From Mycoplasma sp. (GTDB lineage: Bacteria; Bacillota_I; Bacilli_A; Mycoplasmatales; Metamycoplasmataceae): a DNA stretch of 64,000 nucleotides. The position numbers and the translations under genes were made by a program. The notes under the pieces are model-generated. The model searched no databases and was not told the origin of the DNA. It worked only from the letters and a program-made list of their open reading frames with translations. Location: contig JAAEOJ010000139.1 in assembly GCA_024244685.1 (NCBI GenBank), positions 1-64,000 on the forward strand, written 5' to 3'. Below are positions 36,179-48,430 of the stretch, in pieces (within the stretch, counting starts at the first letter, position 1; the number at the start of each line of letters is the position of its first letter).

Positions 36179-37177
36179 CTAAATAAATTCTATTTTTTCT
36201 TTTTTAAATTGACTTCTTTCTTTTAAACTTGAAGAGTTAGCTTGAACTTCTGAAATAGAACCTTTAAATAATAAAGCCATATAAAGTTCAGACTTATTTA
36301 TTTTTATTTCAATCATATCCTTATCTTTTTGTTCAATTAAATCTTTATAAAATTTAAAACTTAATTCATTTGATAAAGAAAATATTTTTAATTGATCTTT
36401 TAAGGTTGTTCCTGATGCAAATTTTGATATTTCAGCTACATTAATAGGTAAAAAATTAACTCTATCTTTTAGAATAAAACATTCTTGTTCTGATAAATCA
36501 TATACTTGAGGAGGTCTATAAGAGTGAATTGTTCCTTGTATAGTTTTTTTACCTGGATTTTTTAATATAAAATAATTATAATCTTTTAGAATAAACTCTT
36601 CACGTTGTGAAGGTTTTAAATCGGGCATTTCATTTTGCAATAATTGAGAATCTATATTATTTCAAATACTATTCATCATATTTTCTATACCGTATTTTTC
36701 TTCTAATTCTTTAGAAATTGAAATAAGTAATTGCTGAAATTCTAAAATAATTTTATCTTTAAATTTTTTGGTTTTTTCTTTATTTCTTTCAAGAACAACA
36801 ACATAACTAATTTCATCTCGTATTTGAGAAGAGTTATTTTTATTTTGGAAGTCTCTTCAAATTGTATAGCCTTCTGTTTTGATACTCTCACCTTTTTTTA
36901 ATTCTAATTTTTTTATCATTAATCTTCTTCAATTGGAATAAAATAAAGGTAATACACCAATATCATAATTAGAACCAAAATCAAATGTAACATTACGTGT
37001 TTCACCCTCTGAATAAATTAATAATTCAGAACCTTCACGATAAAATGGTGGTAGTTCAACAAAAATAGGTTTTAATTTTTTATCAAAATATTCAATTACT
37101 TTATTGTGAATTAAAGAAATGGCTTTTAAAGTTTGTTTTAATGATAATTTAGGTCTATAAGTTGAGTTTATTTTCAT
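36179..37177 (-). CDS. AsnA-like protein, probably catalytically degenerate
   Basis: 332 residues, the same length as aspartate--ammonia ligase (AsnA), with the same order of blocks: LSLKQTLKAISLIH at the start, SNWRRLMIKKL near 82 (AsnA has AKWKRxxL), MPDLKPSQREEFILKDY near 184 and KINKSELYMALL near 292. AsnA has GGGIGQSRLTMLLL at the last site; here the glycines are gone and the motif-3 arginine is a glutamate (about residue 297). The HD-type catalytic segment is also absent. It is therefore likely a non-synthetase relative, perhaps a binding or regulatory protein. A TATAAT box lies 7 nt before the ATG. Confidence 0.6.
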
Positions 37178-37183
37178 ATATAA

Positions 37184-37189
37184 ATTATA
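37184..37189 (-). promoter_or_regulatory. -10 box 7 nt from the AsnA-like start
   Basis: Minus-strand TATAAT, then TTATAT, then ATG at 37177; no ribosome site. Another candidate leaderless message. Confidence 0.45.
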
Positions 37190-37199
37190 AAAGAAAAAA

Positions 37200-38324
37200 C
37201 TACTTAATTGCTTTTTTTAATTCAAGCACCTTATTGGTTTTCTCTCATTCAAATTCTTTTCTTCCGAAGTGGCCAAAAGTTGAAGTTTTTTTGTAAATCG
37301 GTTTTTTAAGTTTTAATTCTTTAATTATAGAAGCTGGCTTTAAATCAAATACACTATAAATAGCATCTAATATTTTATTTTTATCAACTTTTTCTGTTCC
37401 AAATGTTTCTAAAGCTATTGAAATAGGATCGGCAATACCAATTCCATATGATAATTGTATTTCTACCTTATCAGCCAATTCTGCAGCAACAATATTATTT
37501 GCAACTCATCTAGCAGCATAAGCTCCTGAACGATCTACTTTGGTATAATCTTTACCTGAAAATGCGCCACCACCATGACGACCCATTCCTCCATAAGTAT
37601 CTACAATTATTTTTCTTCCAGTTAATCCAGTATCTCCGATAGGTCCACCAATAACAAATTTACCTGTTGGATTAATATATATATTAAAATCAGTATTCAT
37701 ATTATATTCTTTAGCTACTTTATTTAAAATTTTATTTTTGATGAAATCTTTAAATTCGTTTTCATTATATTCTTCAGAGTGTTGAACAGACATTAATATT
37801 GTTTCTATTCTTGGCTTTGTAGGATCAGAATAATCTATGGTTACTTGTGATTTCATATCTGATCCAGCTCATTTAAACTCATTTGATTTTCTAAGCATCT
37901 CTGCTTCTTTAATTATTGAGTGAGCCATAATAATTGGTAATGGCATTAATTCTTTTGTTTCGTTTGTTGAATAGCCAAACATAATTCCTTGATCTCCAGC
38001 ACCTATTTCTCCATTAATTTTATCTACTCCTTGACTAATATCTGGTGATTGAGAATTTATATTAGTAATAATTGTAAAATCACTTTCTTTATAACCTACT
38101 TCAAAAAGAACTTCTCATGCTTTCTTTACAACATCAACATAAGCTTTTGTAGTTAATTCTCCTCCAATAACGATTAATCTGTTTGAGGCCATAACCTCAC
38201 AAGCAACTCTTGAATCTTCGTCTTGTCTTAAACACTCATCTAAAATAGCATCAGATATTTGATCACATATTTTATCTGGATGACCAACTCCTACTGATTC
38301 TGATGTAAATAATTTTTTTTGCAT
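37200..38324 (-). CDS. metK: S-adenosylmethionine synthase
   Basis: Makes SAM from methionine and ATP; supplies the methyltransferases in this window. 374 residues, family length. Motifs: [20 protein letters not shown] at residues 5-24, the central [11 protein letters not shown] loop, and [22 protein letters not shown] near residue 255. AAGGAGG lies before the ATG. A structured 5' leader without clear similarity to known SAM switches precedes it. Confidence 0.97.
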
Positions 38325-38332
38325 AAATAAAA

Positions 38333-38465
38333 CCTCCTTATTTAAAAGAGGGTATAGTAAAATGTTTCGTACATGTTATTCTTTTTATTAAAAAAGAACC
38401 TTACTATCCACCTTCTGCTTATATGCAGGGTTGGCTCACTTCTTAGTTGTTTCAGTGACTCTTAA
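38333..38465 (-). promoter_or_regulatory. Structured leader of metK, candidate riboswitch
   Basis: Minus-strand helices seen by eye: TCACT / AGTGA (plus 38436-38440 and 38454-38458), CCAACC-CTGC / GCAG-GGTGG (38408-38434), and a closing helix ATAGTAA / TTACTAT (38354-38360 and 38401-38407) that encloses two hairpins at 38379-38398 and 38362-38374. CCCTC (38348-38352) can pair with the GGAGG ribosome site (38333-38338), which suggests translational control. The SAM-I core is not present in order. Confidence 0.55.
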
Positions 38466-38584
38466 TGTATATTTATTTATCTATTTAATTGTATAATAAA
38501 AAAATGTTTTTTTATTATAATTCTCTATAATTTAATATTTTTTATAATTATGTATAATTTATTTATAAAGAGGTGGTAATTAAT

Positions 38585-39166
38585 ATGAATAAAAAAGATT
38601 CAAATTATTCAACTGAAATAGACTTTAAAAAGATTTTAGATTATAATAATGAAGATAGAAAATATAACTCTGTAATGGATGAATATAAAAGATATTTTTC
38701 TAAAACTAAAAAGATTTCAAGTAAAATTTTAACTAAAGAAGATTTATGGGAATTTATTAAATTCTTTTTTCAAGAAGCTTATGGTATTGATATTGCGGAT
38801 GATTGAAAAGTTGGTAAAAAAGTATTTGTAAAACAAGGCACATCTTCTGTAAAAGTTCCTATGTATATTTTTTGAAATAAAAAAAATTATGAATTTTCAT
38901 TAGAAAAGAGAGATGATGCTGAATTACAAATTATTACAAGAATAAAAACAAAAAGGAAAAAAGTTTTTTTTATTTATAAAAAAAATGTTCATTCTCCAAC
39001 TACTATTTGAGGATTCAGAGGAGAAATAAAAAAATTTTTTTTCAAATATTATCATAAAAAAAATGCCAAAGTAATATTCGAAAAAATTAAATTAATGGAG
39101 AACTTTAAAAAAGAAACAGGTTCAATTGATGGTTTTAAAAAATATATAAAAAAAAGAGCTATTTAA
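38585..39166 (+). CDS. Hypothetical cytoplasmic protein (193 aa)
   Basis: Unrecognised. The soluble, strongly basic and aromatic-rich sequence has no membrane segment. The N-terminal third is acidic/polar (TEIDFKKILDYNNEDRK); the middle contains DLWEFIKFFFQEAYGIDIADDW; the C-terminal half is Lys-rich (IKTKRKKVFFIYKK), which could fit nucleic-acid binding. GAGGTGG lies 7 nt before the ATG at 38585. It is monocistronic, divergent from metK and convergent with a PTS gene. Confidence 0.65.
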
Positions 39167-39179
39167 AAGCTCTTTTTTT
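39150..39179. terminator. Bidirectional terminator
   Basis: Hairpin AAAGAGCT ATTTAA AAGCTCTTT with A and T runs; overlaps the stop codon of the 193-residue protein and also faces the end of the PTS permease gene. Confidence 0.75.
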
Positions 39180-39188
39180 AAAAATGAA

Positions 39189-40922
39189 TTATAGTAAAGT
39201 TTTAATTGCTTCACCCATAAGTTCAACTTTAGGTCCTATAACTACTTGGAAACCTTTATCTCCCATTTTCATCACACCTAATGCTTGAGTTGATTTAATT
39301 GTTTTTTCATCAACTGATTTAACATCTTTAAGAGTAACTCTTAAACGTGTTGCACATCATTCAAGATGAGTAATGTTTGATTTTCCTCCAAGACCTTCTA
39401 AGATTTTTTGAGCATCTGCTAAAAAGTCTTTTTCAATTTGTTCATCTGTTTTACCAGCATTTGAACGAATTTCTTCTAATTGGTTTTTCCCTCTACCAGG
39501 AGCACCAATTTCGAATTTTCTAATTAAAAATGTTGATAATGAGAAGTAAGTTGCTGCTGTTGCTGCACCTATTACTCATATTCATGCAGGGTTTGCCATT
39601 ACTCTGGCTAATCCTGAGTGGTTAGCGTTTGCTAATTCAATTGATTTAGGTACTGATAGTACATAATCAATTAGTCCAGCTGAGAAACCAAATCCGATTT
39701 GGATCCCAAATAGACCTGTTATAAATCCGAAGATTCCTGTTAAAACTGCGTGCATTCCAAATAATGCTGGAGCTACAAACATAAATGAGAATTCAATTGG
39801 TTCTGTAATTCCTGTAAAGAATGAAACAATAGATGAACCCATCAATAATGCTGCTACACGTTTTTTCTGTACGTCTCCTTCTGCGTTAAAGTAGAAAGAA
39901 GCTGAAAGTGCTGGTAATCCAAACATCATAATTGGGAAGAACCCTGATTGGAATGTTCCAGATGTATTTCCTTTAGCTACACCACTTAAGAATCCGAATA
40001 TATCTCCTTGAATTTCGTTACCTGACATATCCATTAATGGATTTCCTGTGGCAGCGTTTGTTAGAGGTAATTGGAATCAGAATAGTGTATTTGGAATATG
40101 ATGTAGTCCAAATGGAATTAATAGACGGTTAATAACACCGTAAACTCCCATAATGGCTGCATTAGCATATCTGTCTCCTGTTGCTGAAGCTAACCCATTT
40201 GAGAATTCGAATATTACATATCCAAGTCATGGGAAGATTGCAGCGTATAATAATCCTATAATTAGTCCACCAAGTACTGATAGAACTGGTATTAATCTTC
40301 TTCCTGAGAAGAATCCTAGTACTGAAGGTAATTCAATACCGTTAAATTTATTGTAAAGGAATGCTACGAATGCTCCAACAAGAATACCGTTTAAAACGTT
40401 TCCTGCAAGAACAGCATCGTATGATGTTGTAAATACTGAATGGAATCCTTTTGAATGTAAAATGATAGTTGAATCTTGAGGATCCAATTCTTTTAATCCA
40501 AAGTCAAGTTTACCATAGAATAATTCTACAATATCAATTCCTCCGAATGGTCCTTTTGCTGACATTAATATCATTAGTAATGCCATAGTCACGAATGCTG
40601 AAATCGCTGCTTCACCACGTGAATCTTTTGATAATCCGAAACCTACACCAATTGCGAACAATATTGGTAGTGTTTTAAATATCGCGTTTCCACCAGCTTG
40701 GAAAATTTGTGAAATAAATTTCGCAAATGCTGAAGCTGGAGGTACAGCTACACCTACACGTAGTAAGATAGCTGCTACAGGTAACATAGCTATTGGAAAT
40801 AATAAAGATTTACCAACTCTTGATAATTGATTCATTACTCCTAATGACTTTCATTTTGGCAATCATGATGGTCATGATAGTTTTAATGAATTTTTGCTTT
40901 TTGCTTTTTTTGCTTCTGCCAT
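39189..40922 (-). CDS. PTS glucose-family permease, EIICB
   Basis: Sugar transporter that phosphorylates its substrate during uptake, 577 residues. The EIIC membrane domain (residues about 30-440) includes LIPFGLHHIPNTLFWF and the substrate loop GITEPIEFSFMF with the conserved His and Glu. The EIIB domain at the C-terminus carries the phospho-cysteine in HLEWCATRLRVTLKD. There is no fused EIIA, so it depends on Crr (45379-45855). It overlaps a membrane-protein gene by one base (TAATG) and is close to nagA; glucose or N-acetylglucosamine is likely, not proven. Confidence 0.92.
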
Positions 40923-41842
40923 TATTTGTTACCTCCTTTTAAATAATACTTAATAATTGCTGTTGAGAATATAGAAGTTGTTAAAATTGAAACAAATCCT
41001 AATGCAAAACCTGCAATATAATTTGAAGCTTTTTTGGCTTCTGGAGTTGCTTCTCCGGCTGCATACTTATCTACAGCTCAATATGATGTAGGGTTTGCTT
41101 GTGAATCTCAAGCTAATGCTTCAGCAATTCCTCTATCATAAACATGTGCAAAATCTGGTTTTACTCATGTATCTTTTTCTTGCTCTTTGTTTTTTCAACT
41201 AAAAGCTTTTAAGAATTTAGGTCTATAAACTTTTTGAGCGGCTTTAACAGCTGTTTGACGTTTGTCTTTTGCTGTTTGAATCGCTTTATCAAGATCTTTA
41301 TCTGCTTTTTCCATTCCATCAAAATAAGCTTTAGTATCAACTGCTTTAACTTTAACATTTATTTTTTTAGCTGCTTTTGCTGCTTTGTCATAAGCGGCTT
41401 TAACTTTTGTTACTGCTGCATCATGAGCTGAAATAGCTGCTTTTTCATCTGTAGTAAATGCTTTGTTAGCTTTGTCTACTGATTTATTGAAATCTGTAAG
41501 AGCACTGTCATATTCTTGACGATTTTTTAATTGAGTTCCTTTTAATTTAGAAATATCAACAGTTAAATCAACTTTATTATCCATTGCTGTTTTGGCATCA
41601 TTTGCAATTCCAGTGAAATCTATTGTTTTAATAGAAGGAAGTTTAACATCTTTTCCATTATTAGCAACTTTAAATGTTGATCTAAACATTCAATGTCCTT
41701 GAGTTGTTTTTTTAGCTGTTTTTGTAAATCCAGCAACTATACCTATAAAAACAAACAAGAATATAAATGTCAAGGCTCACGCTACTGTAATAACTCATTT
41801 TCATATAGTTGAAACAGAAACGCTTTTATTTTTGTTTTTCAT
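40922..41842 (-). CDS. PTS-linked membrane protein with Ala/Lys-rich coiled coil
   Basis: Unrecognised, 306 residues. One N-terminal helix (about residues 14-40), a long Ala/Lys/Asp-rich helical domain with heptad-like spacing (AKAAKKINVKVKAVDTK, then EKADKDLDKAIQ), and one C-terminal helix (about 271-298). The middle probably faces outside, giving an in-out-in hairpin. Its stop overlaps the start of the downstream PTS permease (TAATG) and it ends with that gene's GGAGG ribosome site, so the two are strictly coupled. An accessory role for the permease is inferred. Confidence 0.7.
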
Positions 41843-42074
41843 TTAATTGTAATTACCTTTCGTTTTTTTTAAAATAATAGTTACTTTTTAAAAATAAAAA
41901 AATAACTTATTAATATTATAACAATATTTTAAGTTAATTAAGTATTTAAAGTTATAATATTTAAATGTGTTATTTCCAATAAATAAAGGTTTTTAACAAA
42001 ATTAAGAAAAAATATTTTTTAAATTAAACAAAAAAATGTTTTTAATTTTAAATAAAAAATATTTTAATGTAAAT

Positions 42075-43178
42075 CTAAAACTCTTTTTTACCATTTACAT
42101 AAACATCAGTAATTGAGTAATCTTCTTTTTTCATTATAACGAGATCAGCAATAAATCCTTCTTTAATTTGAGATATTTCTTTGTCTCATCCTAAATTTTT
42201 AGCTACATTATAAGAAGACATCTTAACTATATCTTCCAATGGATATCCTAAACTTGCTAAATACACAAATTGCGAATGCATTGTAGATGCAGAACCAGCA
42301 ATTGTATTAGTTCCTTTTAATGTTATAAGTAGGCCTTTTTTAGTTATAGGTATTCCTCCAGAAATTGAATCTCCATCAGGAAGACCAGCTGGTCTAATAG
42401 CATCTGTTACAAGAATTATTCTATCAACACCAACTGTTTTAATTGTAAATCTTAAAGTAGCTTCATCATGATGTATGCCATCAGCGATAAGTTCAGGCAT
42501 ATTTTTTTCGTTATAAATAATTGCTTCTGCTGCTCCAGGATTTCTATTAGCTACTCCTGACATAGCATTTCATAAGTGAGTACATGTATGACCGCCTTCT
42601 TCAATCGCTTTATTTATAATGTCAAATCCTCCGTTTGTGTGTCCTATTGTTGGCATAATGCCTAATTTAATCATTTCTTTTGTAAATCCTTTTGGACATT
42701 CTTCAGGTGCATAAGTAATTTTTTTAATTTTATTACCTGATGCAACAAAAAACTCTTTTAACTCTTCAATTGTAGGTTCATGTAAACATTCAGGTCTATG
42801 AGCTCCTTTTTTCTCCATTGAAATTCAAGGTCCTTCAAGATGAAAACCAGCTATTTTAGTTTTTTTGGTTACTGCCTTATCAGCTTGTTTAAAAGCTTTA
42901 ATAATCTCTTCTTTTGTTCCTGTCATTAATGTTGGCAAAAATGTAGTAGTACCAAATTTAATAAGATTATAAGAAATTCTTTCTATAGCTTCTGTTGAAT
43001 CCATAGCATCATCTCCCATACAACCATGTACATGTGTATTTATAAATCCAGGTACAATTATTTTTTCACCTTCTCCTGGTTTTGGAGTAATCTTAAATAT
43101 TTTCCCATCTTTAATTTCTATATCTGAATTATCAATTGTTTTATTATGATTAATAATTTTTATGTTTTTTAATAACAT
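42075..43178 (-). CDS. nagA: N-acetylglucosamine-6-phosphate deacetylase
   Basis: Removes acetate from GlcNAc-6-P, feeding amino sugars into glycolysis and glycan precursors. 367 residues, family length. Metal and catalytic motifs: INTHVHG, FHLEGPWIS, TIGHTNGGF, CTHLWNAM, and the catalytic Asp in LVTDAIRPAG. Its start overlaps the upstream PH-like gene by 29 nt. Its presence supports GlcNAc import by one of the PTS permeases. Confidence 0.95.
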
Positions 43179-43824
43179 TTTTTACCTTCTTTCTAAATAT
43201 TAATTTAATAATATTATTTAATACTATAGCGTCGTGTATTCTTATTACATAAATTATATTATTGGATTTAAATTTAAATCCATAATTAGTATAAGTATAT
43301 TCTTGTATTTTTGAAAATTGAAATACTTTATTTGGAACCGATTTTTCAATTTCAATAATAAATCTTTGGTTTGTTATCGAAAGTTCTCCTTCAATAGTTT
43401 TCGAAATATATTCTGAATCATCTTTAAAACAAAATAATTTCACTAATTCAAATTTAGCAAAAACATTCTCTTTTTTTTGCATAGGTATAAAAGTATCTAA
43501 CTTTTTAAGCGCTCTTTCTGTCATAAAAATTCTTTCTTCTATTTTAAAAATAGCTGCTTTTTCAGGAATTGATAATTTTACTTTATGTTTCTTTAGTATT
43601 TTTTTTAATTTAATATATGTTTCTCTATCATAATTATTTTGTTGATTATATCAATCTTTAATTGTATTATAAATATATCATTCTTTAATGTGTTTCTTTT
43701 CATTTTTAAATATATATCAAACCTTTAATTTAAATATACTCTCAATATTTTTATAATTTATTTTATTATTATATTGAGAATTTATTGTCATTGATAATAA
43801 TGAATTCATTTTTCTTTTCAACAT
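43150..43824 (-). CDS. Hypothetical protein with possible PH-like fold (224 aa)
   Basis: Unrecognised. The N-terminal half is helical and basic (MLKRKMNSLLSM onward). The C-terminal half (about residues 125-210) has the strand pattern of a bacterial PH-like or GRAM domain: EGELSITNQRFIIEI, FQFSKIQEYTY, GFKFKSNNIIYVIRI, then a helix. That fold call is by eye only. A TATAAT box sits 7 nt before the ATG at 43824, which decides the long start. The gene overlaps nagA by 29 nt. Confidence 0.6.
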
Positions 43825-43830
43825 ATATTA

Positions 43831-43859
43831 ATTATAATAAAAAACACCTTATGGTGTTT
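43831..43859 (-). promoter_or_regulatory. Terminator of eno and adjoining -10 box of the next gene
   Basis: Minus-strand hairpin AAACACC ATAA GGTGTTT followed by TTTTTA ends eno (43836-43859). TATAAT (43831-43836) directly follows and lies 7 nt before the ATG of the PH-like gene. Confidence 0.65.
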
Positions 43860-43869
43860 AATTAAAAAA

Positions 43870-45264
<1,395 letters not shown>

Positions 45265-45356
45265 TATGTCTCCTTTTATTAATTTTTATATTAATTACTA
45301 TGCATTTTATTTATTATGCATAATAATTATAACTCAAATGTATTAAAAAATGAGTT

Positions 45357-45381
45357 AAAAAAAACCATAATTATGATTTTA
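45357..45381 (-). terminator. Weak terminator after crr
   Basis: Minus-strand palindrome ATCATAATTATGGT followed by TTTTTTT; the stem is short and AT-rich. Confidence 0.5.
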
Positions 45382-45855
45382 CTTAATAATGATTAATTCT
45401 GTTTCTGTGGTTACTGAACCGGAAGTTATTTTAACTTCTGTTTGTGCTGTGGTTTCTGGTGTTATAACAATAACAGTATCTGTTGTTGGTGCGTTTTTAG
45501 AAACAAATTCTAAATCCACTTCACATAACAAGTCTCCTTGTTTAATTTTAGAACCTTGTGTTACCATTGTTTTAAAACCTTTTCCTTTTAAAGCTACAGT
45601 ATCAATACCAATATGAACTAAAACGGAAACTCCTTTTTTATTAGTTATACCGTATGCATGTTTTGTAGGGAAAACTGTTGTTAAAATACCTGAAATAGGT
45701 GCATAAAATTTGTTATCTTTTGGTTCAACAACTACACCTTTACCCATCATTTCTTCTGAAAAAACTCCATCTTTTAATGACTTTAAAGTTTTTGCTTTTC
45801 CTATAACTGGAGAGTTAATTCCTCCCGAATCTTTTTGTTTTGAAAATATAGACAT
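45379..45855 (-). CDS. crr: PTS glucose-type EIIA
   Basis: Soluble phosphocarrier that passes phosphate from HPr to EIIB, 158 residues. The glucose-EIIA signature is present: FSEEMMGKGVVVEP, then HAYGI with the first His, and VLVHIGIDTVALKGKGF with the phosphorylated His (about residue 85). It is the only EIIA in the window while three EIIC genes are present, so it may serve all of them. A GGAG ribosome site is present. Confidence 0.96.
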   Translation of the reverse strand: MSIFSKQKDSGGINSPVIGKAKTLKSLKDGVFSEEMMGKGVVVEPKDNKFYAPISGILTTVFPTKHAYGITNKKGVSVLVHIGIDTVALKGKGFKTMVTQGSKIKQGDLLCEVDLEFVSKNAPTTDTVIVITPETTAQTEVKITSGSVTTETELIIIK

Positions 45856-45919
45856 ATTTTTCTCCTTTTTATTTTTATAAATAATATTTATTATAAATGA
45901 TTTATTAAAATTTTTTAAA

Positions 45920-48430
45920 TTATCTTTTTAAAACTCTTCTTGAAAATGTTCCATCAATTTTTTTAATAATTATATTTTTACCTCTAATTTCTGGAATTGT
46001 TTTAGCTATATTTAATGCTTCAGCTTTAGTTGATACTGAAAATAAAGGTTTTTCAGTTCCTACTTTAATTAATACTCATGATTTTAAATCACTTGATTTT
46101 TCAATAAAATAATCATCATTTTTTAAAAATAAAGATTTACTATTTGAATTTTGTCTTTTTATTTGATTTTTTATTTCTTCTTTAGTTATTTCTTCTGGGG
46201 TTTTTGTTTTTAATTGTTCTAATAAATCTTTTTCTCTTTGCGTTTCAATTCTTTTTTCAAAAATTTCTAGTTCTTCTTTTGTTTGAAATGGAGTTTCATA
46301 ATCTTTTTCTAAATTAAAGTTCTCAATTAATTCTTCTTTTTTTTTATTATTATTCTTTAAAAAGTTTGTTTCTTTAATTATTTGTTCTGGAGTTTTATTT
46401 TTAACTGAAATTAATTCTTCTTTTAACCTTTCCATTTCTTTTTCTAATAAAAGAGTTTGTTCTTTCTGAAATTTCTTTGCTAATTCAAATTCTTTCTGGC
46501 TTTCATATTTTTCTTGAAGATCTTCAAGTATTTCTTTGGTTGATTTTGATTGAATTTTTCTTAATTCTTCTGTAATTATATCAATTTCATTATCTCTAAG
46601 TTTTTTAGCTAATTGAATAGCTTTTTCTTTTTCAACTAATTTTTTATTTTCTTCAGCAATTTTTAATGTTGCTTCCTTAAATTTAAGTAATGTTTTATTT
46701 TGATCTGAAATATCCAAAACATCTAAATTATTAATTTCTTGATATTTTGGAGAAACGGGCGCTTGACTTTTTTGATATCTTCTTTTTTGTAATCTGAGTT
46801 CTTTTGTTTGTGATTTTTTAAATTCTCTTTTTTCTTTTAATAAAGCTTTTTGTTGTAATCTTTTTCGTTGAATTAAAGCTTTTTCTTTTAGAATTTTTTC
46901 ACGTTCTTCCAATCTTTTTTCATATAACTGTAATCTTTTATCTTTTGATTGTGATCTTCTTTTTAATCTGAGTTCTTTTGTTTGTAATCTTAGATCTTTT
47001 TCATAACTTTTCTCAGCTTTTCTAATATTAGATTTAGGGATATTTATTCTTCCTACAGTTGGTAAATCAAGTATTTTTATAAGGATAGTTAATAATATAA
47101 AATATACAGGAGATAATATTCCACCTGTTGCAAATATTAATCACCATTTTTTAATATGTAATAATCCCATTTGCTTATCTTTGAAAATTATTGTCATTAA
47201 ATCTAACAAACCACCTGATGCATCAATAGTTCCTAACTTATTTTTAATATTTCCAATTGTATGAATTTCTGGAATAGAACCACCAAATTTAGCTATTCCT
47301 CCATATAACATAGCAACAAAAACTCCTTCAAATAAAATAAATATTATTGGAGATAAAAATAACAGCATAAATTCTAAAGGTTCTGTAATTCCTGTTAAAA
47401 TACTTGAAATTGTCGCTGGAATAAGCGAAACAAAAGCAAGTGTTTTTTTACCTTTTGGTGCTGCAAAACCAATAGCTAATACAGCTATTGGTAGCAAAAT
47501 AATAGCTACAGAATATTCACCTTGTATAAATGAATTTTTTAATAAATGATCATTAGAGCTTGAAATAAAACTATTAATATCTTCTGAAAATATACTATGG
47601 AGCCCAAATGGCATTAATGCTCTTTTAGTGAATCCTAATAATAATTGTGGAACACCATCTTTATTTAATGAACTTTTTTTGCTTAGATTAATTATTAATA
47701 ATGATAATTTTTCAATACCAAATAAAATATATGGTCATATTATAATTGTTAATATAGATAAAATTATCATTACAATTATTATCATAAATATAGCAAGTAG
47801 TTTCCCATCGAAAAACACCAAATTTTTATTTAATTTAGTTTTAGAAAAAATATTAAATATATATGCAGAAATTATTCCTACAATAAAAGCTCCAAATATT
47901 CCCGTATTTAAAGTTTTCATTCCAAATATATTAACATAAATATTTTTAGGTTGTTTTAACATAAAATTTGTTCCACGATCAAACAAAAAGTTTGGTAATG
48001 GGTTTGGATTATTTTTTTGTAAAGAAGATTGATTTTCAATAAATACTGTTTGCAATCCAGAAAAAGCAATAAAACCTAAAATAGCTGCAATTGCAGATAC
48101 ACCGGTTGATTCAGTAAATGCTATTGCTATAGCTGTAGCAAATAATAAAGGCATTATATTAAAAATAGGTTTTCCTATATTAATTAAAAAATTACCTAAC
48201 AATTTTAAAGCGTTGTTTTTAGGAATAAAAATTACGGAAGGAGAATCTTGGAGTGTCATTATATATGCACCTATACCTAAAAATATACCTACAATAGACA
48301 TTACTGTAATAGGTAACATTAATGCTCCAGAAAGTTTGATGAAAAACCTTTTTATAGAACCATGATTATTATTTATTTGATAATTATTATCAAATTTTTT
48401 TGTATTTAAAACACTTGCATCGTTTTCCAT
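45920..48430 (-). CDS. PTS EIIC fused to coiled coil and DUF2188-like tail, no EIIB
   Basis: 836 residues, open throughout. Residues about 25-458 are a glucose-family EIIC: GALMLPITVMSIVGIFLGIG, RALMPFGLHSIF and the substrate loop GITEPLEFMLLF. Instead of an EIIB domain there are about 300 residues of highly charged heptad-like helix (about 465-770, rich in KEL, REK and QKE). A C-terminal domain at about 785-836 (WVLIKVGTEKPLFSVSTKAE, then IIIKKIDGTFSRR) matches the DUF2188 pattern of W-V, tKxeA and dG. Without a Cys-bearing EIIB it cannot phosphorylate sugar by itself; a sensor, channel or EIIB-borrowing role is inferred. Confidence 0.8.

Noticed and set aside
38333..38465. metK leader as a standard SAM-I riboswitch or T-box
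   Set aside because: The SAM-I core order (GGUGGAGGG, then GAUGAAACC, then GCAACC, then GGUGCUAA) is absent; only the P3-like arm is similar. No GTGGTACGT T-box is present.
41843..42074. Possible small gene or RNA in the gap after nagA
   Set aside because: Only AT-rich sequence with a TATAAT-like box upstream of the PTS-linked membrane protein; no frame or hairpin stands out.
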